Position numbers and translations under genes: made by a program. DNA of 64,000 bases from Pseudonocardia sediminis (lineage in GTDB: Bacteria > Actinomycetota > Actinomycetes > Mycobacteriales > Pseudonocardiaceae). The stretch is from the NCBI RefSeq assembly GCF_004217185.1, contig NZ_SHKL01000001.1, positions 5,888,001 through 5,952,000 of the forward strand, written 5' to 3'. Position 1 is the stretch's first letter; each line of letters begins with the position of its first letter. Shown here piece by piece: positions 28,260 to 35,955 of the stretch. The notes under the pieces are model-generated. The model was not told the DNA's origin. It searched no databases and saw nothing but the letters and a program-made list of their open reading frames with translations.

Positions 28260-28302
28260 GCCGCCGGCGCCCCCTCCCCGATCGGGAGGGGGCGCCGGCG
28301 GC
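28260..28302. terminator. Bidirectional intrinsic-type terminator hairpin
   Basis: A perfect 19-bp inverted repeat (arms 28260-28278 and 28284-28302) with a CGATC loop, between the convergent ends of sbnB (28247) and the ThDP enzyme gene (28320). No T-tract, as usual in high-GC actinomycetes. Confidence 0.9.
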
Positions 28303-28319
28303 CGCCTGTCCGGGCCGGG

Positions 28320-30041
28320 TCAGGTCCCGGCGAGGTGCGGGAAGTCGCCCTCGAGCACGGACTCCGCGTGCGGTCCGTCGTCCAGGCCGATCGGCACGTG
28401 GACGACCGCGACCCGCCCGGACCGGGTGGCCCCGTACGCGGCACGCACCGCGGGGACGAGCCCGGCGAGGTCGGTGACGACCTCGTGGTGCACGCGCGGG
28501 TCGGTGAGCGTCGGCGGGTGGCCGCGCGGGGCGGCGAAGGTCCCGGCCGCGACCCCGTCGCCGGGGCTGCGCTGGCTCTCCAGCCAGCCGTAGCCACCGT
28601 TGTCCACGACGACGTAGAGCACCGCGAGACCGGCGTCGACGAGGGTGGGCAGATCGGCGTCGACGAGGGTGAACGCCCCGTCGCCGACCACGGCCACGAC
28701 GCAGCGCCCGCCGAGGGCCTTCTTCACCCCCGCCGCCGCCGCGACCCCGAAGCCCAGCGGGGTCTGCTCGGACGGCACGACCCAGCCGCCCACCGACCGG
28801 CAGGTGTAGGCAGGCCAGTGGTAGGTCCACATGTCGGCCAGGCCGTTCTCGCCGACCAGCACCCGGTCCGCGGGCAGCTCCGCCTCCAGTACCGCGAGCA
28901 CGTCGAGCACCCGCGGCGGTCGCCCGGAGGACGGGTCGGGGAGCTCGGGCGACCTGGCCGCGGCGCGGGCGCAGCTGTCCCGCACGCGCGCGCGCCACCG
29001 GGCGTCGCCGGCGCCGCCGGCCGCCCAGCCGCGGGCGACCGGGCCGGCGTCGCCCAGGACCAGCGGACCCTCGAACCCGGTGGAGAACTCCGAGGCCACC
29101 CGGTTCACCTGCACGACCGGGACGTCGGTCCCCACCGTCTCCGGCCAGCCGTAGGTGGCGGTCTCCTCGAGCCGGCTGCCCAGGGCGACGACCAGGTCGG
29201 TCTCGGCCCACAGCTCCGCGGTCTCCTCCGGTGCGTACAGGCCGCTGACACCGGCGAAGTGGGGGTGGTCCTCGTCGACGGCCCCGCGCCCGGACGCGGT
29301 GACGAACAGCGGCGCGCCGAGCCCTTCGGCCAGGGCCAGGGCGTCGGCCCCGGCGGCCGCGCTGCGGACCCCGCCACCGGCCAGGACCACCGGCCGTCGC
29401 GCACCGGCGACGAGCCGGGAGGCCCGCGCGTCACCGGGCAGGACCGACGTGACAGCGCGTTCCGGGGGGGGCACGGGCCCGTCCGGGACCGGCACGGGGA
29501 CCTCGAGCAGGTCGTCCGGGATCTCCAGGTAGACCGGTCCCGGCACCGGACCGGTGGCGGTCAGGAGGGCGTGCCGCAGCAGCGGGACCACCCGCTCCGG
29601 CGCGTCGGCCCGCAACGCCCGCCGCACGAGCGGGGACATCACCGCGACCTGGTCGAGCTCCTGGAACGCCCCGGTGTCGCGGCGGGCCGCCGGTGTCCCG
29701 GCGGCGAGCACGAGCAGCGGGGTGCCCGCCGTCGCCGCCTCGAGGACACCGGTGCTCACCGTGGTCACCGCGGGCCCCTTGCCGACCACGACGACACCGA
29801 CCTGGCCGGAGGCCTGGGCGTGCCCGATCGCCATGTAGGCGGCCGCGCGCTGGTCGCGGGCCACGACGACGTCGGGGCGGGGCCGCCCGGCGAGCGCACG
29901 CAGCAGCGCGATGTCGTCGGCGGGCAGCCCGAACAGGGTGGAGACCCCGGCGCGGTCGAGCACGTCGACGATCGCCGCCCACGCTCCGGCGGCCTGCGGG
30001 GACGGCCCCTCCGCACGGGGGATTGTGGGCTCAGCCGACAC
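28320..30041 (-). CDS. ThDP-dependent enzyme, acetolactate-synthase-like
   Basis: A 573-residue three-domain thiamine diphosphate enzyme resembling the acetolactate synthase large subunit. The C-terminal cofactor motif is GDGAFTLVDADL followed by VVDNGGYGW, and PVYLEIPDDLL closes the N-terminal domain. The position of the catalytic Glu that activates the cofactor (RHEQ in acetolactate synthase) reads ARDQ, an Asp substitution. The GTG start at 30041 overlaps the 3' end of the diiron gene by 11 bp. A housekeeping role is unlikely: no small subunit or ilvC is adjacent and it is co-transcribed with accessory genes of the peptide cluster. A carboligase or decarboxylase making an unusual acid or ketone unit would fit; the substrate cannot be predicted. 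Confidence 0.87.
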   Translation of the reverse strand: MSAEPTIPRAEGPSPQAAGAWAAIVDVLDRAGVSTLFGLPADDIALLRALAGRPRPDVVVARDQRAAAYMAIGHAQASGQVGVVVVGKGPAVTTVSTGVLEAATAGTPLLVLAAGTPAARRDTGAFQELDQVAVMSPLVRRALRADAPERVVPLLRHALLTATGPVPGPVYLEIPDDLLEVPVPVPDGPVPPPERAVTSVLPGDARASRLVAGARRPVVLAGGGVRSAAAGADALALAEGLGAPLFVTASGRGAVDEDHPHFAGVSGLYAPEETAELWAETDLVVALGSRLEETATYGWPETVGTDVPVVQVNRVASEFSTGFEGPLVLGDAGPVARGWAAGGAGDARWRARVRDSCARAAARSPELPDPSSGRPPRVLDVLAVLEAELPADRVLVGENGLADMWTYHWPAYTCRSVGGWVVPSEQTPLGFGVAAAAGVKKALGGRCVVAVVGDGAFTLVDADLPTLVDAGLAVLYVVVDNGGYGWLESQRSPGDGVAAGTFAAPRGHPPTLTDPRVHHEVVTDLAGLVPAVRAAYGATRSGRVAVVHVPIGLDDGPHAESVLEGDFPHLAGT

Positions 30042-30960
30042 GGGCGCTCCCGGCGTGGGTGACGAGGTGGTCGGCGAAGACGGGGTCGCCGCCGATGGAG
30101 CTCAGGTGCTTGCGGACCAGGTCGGTGCACATGGCACGGAACGGGGCGGAGGCCCGCTCGCCCCGCCCGTCGAACTCCATCGCGATCGGGACGGCCCGTT
30201 CCAGGACCTCGTAGATGTCGTCCTGGTGGCCCTCGAGCATGCCCACGCGCAGCGCGTGCGTGCCGAACCCGACGTGGCGCGACTCGTCCCGGCACATCGC
30301 GGTGTAGGCGGTGCGGATGCCGGGCAGGGCGTCCACCCGGCGCAGCGTCCGAACCAGCGCACGCTGACCGACCAGCGCGAGGATGCCCTCGGTGATGAAG
30401 TGGAACAGCACCACCGCGCGCAGCCAGCGCCCGTAGTCGCGCGGGCGTTCGAGCAGCTCCCGGACCAGCTGCCCCTCGAGCAGCGCCAGGTCCTGGTGCG
30501 CGGGACCCGCCGAGCGCCAGGCCTGGGCGAGCATCCGGTGCGGGTCCGGGTCGTAGCCGGCGACCTCCTCCCCGAGCCGCAGCATGAGGTGGGTGTGCCG
30601 GGTCTCGTCGGCGATCTGGGTGCCCAGGAACACCGAGTACTCCTCGTCGGGCGACCCGACGAGGATCGGACCGAGGATGTCCAGCCCGGTGTACTCGCCC
30701 ACGATGAACGTGGTGATCGACTCGAGGACCGCCCGGCGGACCGGTGCCGGCAGCGTGGCCAGCTCCTCGGCGTCCGGACCGAGCTCGACGTCGGCGGCGG
30801 ACCACTGCTGGCGTTCCCAGCGGCGGTAGAGCTCCACCGGACCGGGCCGGCTCGCGGCCACGTCCTCGGCGTGGGTGAACACCGCCTCCGGGGGCAGTTC
30901 GGGCATGTCGCGCAGGCCCGCGTCGTCCATCAGCAGGGTCGTCCATCGAGGTGTGATCAT
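30031..30960 (-). CDS. Ribonucleotide-reductase R2-like diiron protein
   Basis: A 309-residue ferritin-fold helical protein. The metal ligand pattern is visible in order: Glu in TFIVGEYTGLD, ExxH in IADETRHTH, Glu in HFITEGILALVG and ExxH in CRDESRHVGFG, a full four-carboxylate/two-His diiron site. It is shorter than housekeeping NrdB/NrdF and no nrdA/E is near. R2-like and related diiron proteins in biosynthetic clusters act as oxygenases (for example N- or C-oxidation), so an oxidase acting on Dap or another building block is a reasonable guess. AGGAGG lies 5 nt before the ATG at 30960, which overlaps the TGA of the DUF418 gene (ATGA). Middle gene of a three-gene coupled operon. Confidence 0.85.
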   Translation of the reverse strand: MITPRWTTLLMDDAGLRDMPELPPEAVFTHAEDVAASRPGPVELYRRWERQQWSAADVELGPDAEELATLPAPVRRAVLESITTFIVGEYTGLDILGPILVGSPDEEYSVFLGTQIADETRHTHLMLRLGEEVAGYDPDPHRMLAQAWRSAGPAHQDLALLEGQLVRELLERPRDYGRWLRAVVLFHFITEGILALVGQRALVRTLRRVDALPGIRTAYTAMCRDESRHVGFGTHALRVGMLEGHQDDIYEVLERAVPIAMEFDGRGERASAPFRAMCTDLVRKHLSSIGGDPVFADHLVTHAGSARVG

Positions 30961-32258
30961 CTCGACCTCCTGTTCTCGGGATGGCGTCGGTGTCGTCGGA
31001 TGAGCAGGGCCGCGGCGCTCTTGGACAGGTGGCTCACGGGTCGTTCCAGGGGGCCCTGCCCGGCCCAGCGCGTCCAGACCGCGGCGAGCCCCGTCGTGCC
31101 GACGACCATGACCACCAGCAGCAGGTAGCCGGTGCTGATGAACAGCCGCGCGATCAGATCCGGCCCGAGGGCCCAGATCACCACGATGTGCCCGACGTAG
31201 GCGCTCAGCGCCACCCGTCCGACCGCGGTCAGCGGTGCGAACACCCGCGGGGCCCGGTCGGCGAGGACGAGCAGGATCCCGACGATGGCGAGCGCCAGGC
31301 CGACCACCCCGGCGATCTCCAGGGGGGCACCGCTGTGCGAGGCCGTGGTGAGCAGGGCCGCGGGATGGACGGTGGGGACCACACCGACCGCCGTCGTGGC
31401 GGCCTCCCGGGCCCGCGCCACGTCCGTGCCGGTGGCCGCGGCGATCCGGGCGAAGCCGCCGAGCGGGTTCATCAGCAGCCAGGACAGCCCGTAGGCGGCC
31501 ACCGTGAGCGACACCCCGGCGACGACCAGGCGGCGGCGCACCGCGGCCTCGCCCAGCCGCAGACGCCCGACGGCCATCCCGGCCAGCAGGAACGGCAGCC
31601 ACGTCAGCAGGGGGTAGACGCCGGTCACGGTGAGCACCAGCAGCCCGTTTCCGAGAGCGGCCGGGCCGGTGAAGTTCCCGAACACCATCGTCTCGCCGGC
31701 CCCGTTCGCGCCCACGACACCGGAGCGCAGAGCGTAGGACAGGACCGGACCGGCGACGGCGGACACCGCCGCGGCGACCGCCAGGTGACGCGGGCGCACC
31801 CGCAGGAGCGGCAGTGCCAGCAGGAACAGCGCGCCGTAGGCGGTCAGGATCTCCTTGACCGAGACGTCCATCGCCGAGAGCACCAGTCCCACCGCGAACA
31901 GCAGAACGGCCCGGACGGCGATCCGCAGCCGCCGCTCGCGCATGTCGAGGCCCGACGGTGGCCTGCTCCCCCCGCTGAGCAGTGCGGTGGTGATCCCGGC
32001 CAGGACCGCGAACAGCCCGGCGGAGCGTCCGGACACCAGAGCCTGCAACATCGAGTCGGGAAAGGTCTGGTAGGGGTTGAAATGCGCGACGAACATACCC
32101 AGAACGGCGAGTCCGCGTGCGGCGTCGAGACCGATCAGACGCCCCGTCGACGGCGACGCGGCGCGAATCGGCCCGGTTGTCGCCGCCGGATCCGCAGAAC
32201 CGCCGCCCGATTGTTGGTGGAGCCGTTGCGGCTCGGATCCTCGTGTCACGAGATCCAT
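30957..32258 (-). CDS. DUF418-type integral membrane protein
   Basis: A 433-residue protein with about ten hydrophobic helices. The N-terminal IGLDAARGLAVLGMFVAH motif and the C-terminal GPLERPVSHL resemble DUF418 proteins, related to the heparan-glucosaminide acetyltransferase/acyltransferase-type membrane families. The first about 38 residues are polar and low-complexity, so the real start may be internal; the ATG at 32258 has only a weak ribosome-binding site. First gene of the operon with the diiron and ThDP enzymes. It could acylate a product or act in transport or immunity; no function can be assigned. Confidence 0.8.
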   Translation of the reverse strand: MDLVTRGSEPQRLHQQSGGGSADPAATTGPIRAASPSTGRLIGLDAARGLAVLGMFVAHFNPYQTFPDSMLQALVSGRSAGLFAVLAGITTALLSGGSRPPSGLDMRERRLRIAVRAVLLFAVGLVLSAMDVSVKEILTAYGALFLLALPLLRVRPRHLAVAAAVSAVAGPVLSYALRSGVVGANGAGETMVFGNFTGPAALGNGLLVLTVTGVYPLLTWLPFLLAGMAVGRLRLGEAAVRRRLVVAGVSLTVAAYGLSWLLMNPLGGFARIAAATGTDVARAREAATTAVGVVPTVHPAALLTTASHSGAPLEIAGVVGLALAIVGILLVLADRAPRVFAPLTAVGRVALSAYVGHIVVIWALGPDLIARLFISTGYLLLVVMVVGTTGLAAVWTRWAGQGPLERPVSHLSKSAAALLIRRHRRHPENRRSR

Positions 32259-32326
32259 CGTCCGGATACCGATCGCCGGCTACATCGGACGAAAGAATGA
32301 TCACCACCGCCTCCGGGACCGCGCCG

Positions 32327-32539
32327 CTACTGCGACGACCGGTCCGACCCCTGGCGGTGGGTGGCCCGCCACACCCAGGTCACGAGGGCCACGACGAGCA
32401 CGACCAGGACGACCGTGATGCCGACGTTCACCGGGGCGGCGACGCCCTCCATGAACTGTTGCTTAAGCAGATTCGACCCCACGATGGCGACGAGATAGAC
32501 GTACCACGGGGCCCAGCGGTTGTCCGGAGAATCTGCCAT
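32327..32539 (-). CDS. Small two-helix membrane protein
   Basis: A 70-residue protein: WAPWYVYLVAIVGSNLLKQ forms a first hydrophobic segment, and a second long Val-rich helix (VVLVVLVVALVTWVWR) precedes a polar tail. ATG at 32539 follows AGGAAGAGG; an in-frame start 66 bp upstream adds an unlikely leader. It lies 68 bp upstream of the DUF418 gene on the same strand and may lead that operon. No family recognised. Confidence 0.7.
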   Translation of the reverse strand: MADSPDNRWAPWYVYLVAIVGSNLLKQQFMEGVAAPVNVGITVVLVVLVVALVTWVWRATHRQGSDRSSQ

Positions 32540-32673
32540 GGGAACCTCTTCCTCCAACGGGTGTCCGGGGTCTTCGATACCGGATCTCCGTCCCGACACT
32601 GACATGCCGGATGCGGCCGGACATCGTCAGAAGGTCGGATTCCGGGGCGGCCGTCGTGTACTTGAATGGCGCC

Positions 32674-33873
32674 ATGCCACCCGTTCCGTCCGCACCGGCC
32701 CGCCTGCTGCGCATGGCGAGCCCGCGGGACCTGACGTTGGTGGGGGCGTCCCTGGCCCTGGGGGCGGTCCTCTACCCGCTCATGATCGTGCCCGCGCTGG
32801 GCGGCCGGTTCGGTGGCGTCCACGCGGCACTGTTGCTGGCGAACTTCGCCGCGATCTGTCTCGCTCAGCTGTTCCGCAGGCACGCCCCCGCCGGCCTGGC
32901 CGCCGGGACGGTGTTCATGATCGTCGACGTTCTCCTCGGCCCGAGCGTCCCGGTGTGGATCGTGTTCGCCGATCTGCTCTACGCGGCGACCCTGCACGGG
33001 CCGTCCCGGCTCAGCCGCAACATGGTCGCGGTGGCCACCGCACTGGCGGCGGTGCTCGTCGTCAGCTTCGTGGCGGTGACCCCGGTGTGGCAGAACGGGC
33101 TGCTCAGCGCGGCCGGGGCCATCCCGCTGGTGCTCGTCCCGGTGGCGTGGGGACGCAACGTCCGCCACCACCAGGAGCTCGCCGCCGCCGAGCGTCGCTC
33201 GGCCGACCAGGTCGCCCGGATCGCCCAGCTCGACCGGGCCGCGGCGGTGCACGACGAACGCCGGCGTATCGCCCGCGACCTCCACGACGTCGTCGCCGGG
33301 CACGTGTCGTCGATCGCGCTGCAGGCCGAGGCGGTCTCGACGGTGGCCGGGCACCAGGACCCGGCCGTCGCATCGATCCTGCGCCACATCCGCACGGAGA
33401 GTGTGCGGGCGCTGCACGAGATGCGTGCCATGATCGACGTCCTGCGTGCCGGGGACGAGGGCGAGGACGACAGCGCACCGGGCCGGCTCTCCGACCTCCC
33501 GCAGCTCGTCAGCGCCGTCCGCGCCACCGGGCTCGAGGTGGACCTCTCCACCCGGCTGCCGTCCGAGCTCACCTCGGGCGCCGTCGAGCTCGCCGCCTAC
33601 CGCATCTCGCAGGAGGCGCTGACCAACGCCGCCAAGCACGCCCCGCGATCGCACGCGACGCTGGACGTCCGCACCGCCGGCGCGGCGATCGTGGTCAGCC
33701 TGTGCAACGGGCTCTCCCCCGACGGCCCCGCGGCCCCGGTGGCCGCGACCGGCGGGGGGCGTGGCCTGCTCACCATGCGCGAACGGGCCGAGGCCGTCGG
33801 CGGCACGTTGCGGGCCGGGCCGGTCGGTGACCAGTGGCAGGTCCGTGCGGTACTGCCGCACCGGGCGCGGTGA
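32674..33873 (+). CDS. NarL/DesK-type sensor histidine kinase 1
   Basis: About 399 residues: an N-terminal membrane domain of roughly five helices, a HisKA_3 dimerisation segment with the phosphorylated His in IARDLHDVVAGHVSSIALQ, and an HATPase_c domain (SQEALTNAAKHA, GGGRGLLTMRERAEAVGG). The ATG at 32674 is chosen because TTGAAT lies 6 nt upstream, as in the leaderless starts seen for neighbouring kinases. There is no response regulator directly behind it; the closest is at 35956. The gene faces a convergent membrane protein 10 bp away. Ligand unknown. Confidence 0.9.
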   Translation: MPPVPSAPARLLRMASPRDLTLVGASLALGAVLYPLMIVPALGGRFGGVHAALLLANFAAICLAQLFRRHAPAGLAAGTVFMIVDVLLGPSVPVWIVFADLLYAATLHGPSRLSRNMVAVATALAAVLVVSFVAVTPVWQNGLLSAAGAIPLVLVPVAWGRNVRHHQELAAAERRSADQVARIAQLDRAAAVHDERRRIARDLHDVVAGHVSSIALQAEAVSTVAGHQDPAVASILRHIRTESVRALHEMRAMIDVLRAGDEGEDDSAPGRLSDLPQLVSAVRATGLEVDLSTRLPSELTSGAVELAAYRISQEALTNAAKHAPRSHATLDVRTAGAAIVVSLCNGLSPDGPAAPVAATGGGRGLLTMRERAEAVGGTLRAGPVGDQWQVRAVLPHRAR

Positions 33874-33883
33874 CCGGCCGGGT

Positions 33884-34480
33884 CTACCCGGCCCGCGCCG
33901 GCTCCTCGTCGCGGCCGGGGAACACCGTCGCCCACAGCGGACCCACGGCGAACCAGATCGCGCCCACCATCCCGACCCGGGCCGCCCACGACCACATCGG
34001 ATCGTCGAGCCACGCCGACGGTGCCGGTATCGGGCTGCCCGCAACGACCGTGACCAGCAGCATCACCACTCCTGCGATCGCGGCCGCGAGAACCAGCTTC
34101 CCGAATTCGCGCCACTCCCGGCGCGTCCGTGCGGCACCGCCGCGCGGCGGGCGGACCGGAGCCGGCCCGCCGGCGAAGCGATGCGCGAACCGGACGTCGG
34201 CCCAGCGGATCAGGGAGTGTCCGAAGGCGACCGTGACACCCAGGTAGACCGCGGCGAGCCCGTGTACCGGGCCCGGCGGTGAGCCACCCGCCACGTCCGC
34301 GAGCGAGGCCACGATCAGAACCAGGTCCACCAGCGGCACACAGAGCAGCAGGCCCGCACTCGTCCGCGGCTTTCGCAGCAGGTAGCGGGCGGCCAGACCG
34401 GCGACGAGGAACACCCAGAAGGCCACCTCGGCCGCGCCGATCAGCAGGACCAGCGGGTTCTCGCTCAGGAATGCGCCCAT
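33884..34480 (-). CDS. Hypothetical integral membrane protein between two kinases
   Basis: 198 residues from ATG 34480. About five hydrophobic segments, for example LLIGAAEVAFWVFLVAGLAA and LAAVYLGVTVAFGHSLI, with a basic Pro/Arg-rich loop after HRFAGGPAPVRPPRGG. The final segment WSWAARVGMVGAIWFAVGPLW repeats the amphipathic pattern. No family recognised. It converges on kinase 1 and is divergent from kinase 2, so it may supply a signal to the kinase pair or simply be their target. Confidence 0.72.
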   Translation of the reverse strand: MGAFLSENPLVLLIGAAEVAFWVFLVAGLAARYLLRKPRTSAGLLLCVPLVDLVLIVASLADVAGGSPPGPVHGLAAVYLGVTVAFGHSLIRWADVRFAHRFAGGPAPVRPPRGGAARTRREWREFGKLVLAAAIAGVVMLLVTVVAGSPIPAPSAWLDDPMWSWAARVGMVGAIWFAVGPLWATVFPGRDEEPARAG

Positions 34481-34582
34481 GAACGGTGAGTCTCGCGCGT
34501 CCGGTCCGCCCGGTCGTCGGTCGCGCGATGGATCCTCGCGGCACGCGCCTCCCCCTTTCGACGGACGCCGGGGCCGGCGGGG

Positions 34583-34596
34583 CGTGCTGGGATGGG
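34583..34596 (+). promoter_or_regulatory. Leaderless-type promoter of kinase 2 (repeated 14-mer)
   Basis: CGTGCTGGGATGGG precedes the GTG of kinase 2; TGGGAT (34588-34593) sits 6 nt before the start, the spacing of a -10 box for a leaderless actinobacterial mRNA. The same 14-mer occurs at 35938-35951 before the response regulator. Confidence 0.55.
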
Positions 34597-34599
34597 CAC

Positions 34600-35829
34600 G
34601 TGAGCGTGCACCCACCCGAGCCCACGCCCGCGTCGCGGTGGGCGCGCGACGCCGCGATCGCAGTCGCCTACCTGGTGGTCGGGGTCCTCGTGATGTGGGG
34701 GCTGCCCGAGGTGCAGATCGCCTGGTGGACGGGGCCGCTCCCGTCCGAGTCGCCCACCCCGGCCTCGGTGGCGGTGCTGGTCACGGCCTGTCTCGGCGCC
34801 GTCGCCCGGCGATCCCTACCGGTGGCGGGCCTGGCCCCGGTCACCGTCGCCCTCGTCGTCGGGCCGCTCCTGGTCGGGACGACCGACCTGGCCACGGTGC
34901 TGGTCTTCGCCGACGTGCTCTACTGCGCGGTCCTGCACACCTCCCGCCGGACGAGCCGGGCGGTGATCACGACCAGTGGCGCCGCCGTGATCGCCGTCGC
35001 GGTGGTCGTGCTGGTCACCGACGGTGGCCGGGTGGCCGTGCTCAGCCTGCTGAACATGTTGCTGCTGGTGGCGATCCCGGTGCTGTGGGCCGCCGAGGTG
35101 CGCCGGCACCGCGACCTGGCTCACGCCGAGCGCCTGCGGGCCGAGCAGGCGGCCCGGATGGCCGAGCTGGACCGGGACGCCGCCGTGGCCGCGGAGCGCG
35201 CACGGATGGCCCGCGACCTGCACGACATCGTCGCCGGGCAGCTCTCGGCGATCGCGCTGCAGTCCGAGGCGGTGCTGCACCACCCGGACCCGGACCCGGA
35301 GCTGCTCCGGCGTGTGCTCGGCGCCGCGCGTGAGGGCAGTGTCTCCGCGCTGGCCGAGATGCGCACGATGATCGGCCTGCTGCGCGCCGAACCGGGCACC
35401 GAGCCGCGTACCGCACCGGCCCGGCTCGACCAGCTCGGCCCGTTGCTCGACGCGGCCCGCGAGCAGGGCCTGCGGGTCGAGCTCATCGACGAGCGGCCAC
35501 AGGGACCCGAGCCCGCCGCCGCGGTGGAGCTGGCCGCGTACCGGATCGTCCAGGAAGGCCTGACCAACGCCTCCAAGCACGCTCCGGGTGCGGCCGTCAC
35601 CCTGACCCTGGGCCACGACGCCGGAGCGCTCGTGGTGGGCCTGCACAACGACCTGCCCCTGCGAGCACCCCGGTCGACACCGGTGACGTCCGGCGGGACC
35701 GGGCTGCTCGGCCTGCGCGAGCGGGCGGTCGCCGTCGGCGGACGTCTCGACGCCGGACCCGAGGACGGTCGCTGGCGTCTCTGCGCCGCCCTGCCGCTGG
35801 ACGCGCAGGCGGAGCAGCGTCCCGTGTGA
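34600..35829 (+). CDS. NarL/DesK-type sensor histidine kinase 2
   Basis: 409 residues, a paralogue of kinase 1. Five or so N-terminal membrane helices, a short coiled linker (LRAEQAARMAELDRDAAVAA), HisKA_3 His in MARDLHDIVAGQLSAIALQ, then HATPase_c with YRIVQEGLTNASKHAPG and SGGTGLLGLRERAVAVGG. GTG 34600 is preferred to an upstream ATG because of the -10-like TGGGAT at the leaderless spacing. The response regulator gene follows after 126 bp with an identical promoter 14-mer. Confidence 0.9.
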   Translation: MSVHPPEPTPASRWARDAAIAVAYLVVGVLVMWGLPEVQIAWWTGPLPSESPTPASVAVLVTACLGAVARRSLPVAGLAPVTVALVVGPLLVGTTDLATVLVFADVLYCAVLHTSRRTSRAVITTSGAAVIAVAVVVLVTDGGRVAVLSLLNMLLLVAIPVLWAAEVRRHRDLAHAERLRAEQAARMAELDRDAAVAAERARMARDLHDIVAGQLSAIALQSEAVLHHPDPDPELLRRVLGAAREGSVSALAEMRTMIGLLRAEPGTEPRTAPARLDQLGPLLDAAREQGLRVELIDERPQGPEPAAAVELAAYRIVQEGLTNASKHAPGAAVTLTLGHDAGALVVGLHNDLPLRAPRSTPVTSGGTGLLGLRERAVAVGGRLDAGPEDGRWRLCAALPLDAQAEQRPV

Positions 35830-35937
35830 CGATCAGCGCGCCCGGCGGACGGTCACCGAGACGGTCGGGCCGCGCTCGCCCGGGCACGGCCGGGTGGACG
35901 GGTCTACAACCTTCGAGGGACGCGGGCGCCGCCCGGT

Positions 35938-35951
35938 CGTGCTGGGATGGG
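35938..35951 (+). promoter_or_regulatory. Leaderless-type promoter of the response regulator (repeated 14-mer)
   Basis: Second exact copy of CGTGCTGGGATGGG; TGGGAT at 35943-35948 lies 7 nt before ATG 35956. The shared sequence suggests that kinase 2 and the regulator are expressed together from separate promoters. Confidence 0.55.
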
Positions 35952-35955
35952 TGTC

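Noticed and set aside
28320..30041. Housekeeping acetolactate synthase (ilvB)
   Set aside because: No ilvN/ilvC nearby, altered catalytic Glu, and tight coupling to unusual accessory genes.
30031..30960. Housekeeping ribonucleotide reductase beta subunit
   Set aside because: No alpha subunit or nrdH/I nearby and coupling to non-nucleotide genes; kept only as R2-like.
1..32539. Interpretation as a siderophore cluster
   Set aside because: SbnA/B also occur in siderophore pathways, but no hydroxamate, catecholate or citrate chemistry, no siderophore-binding lipoprotein and no iron-box were seen.
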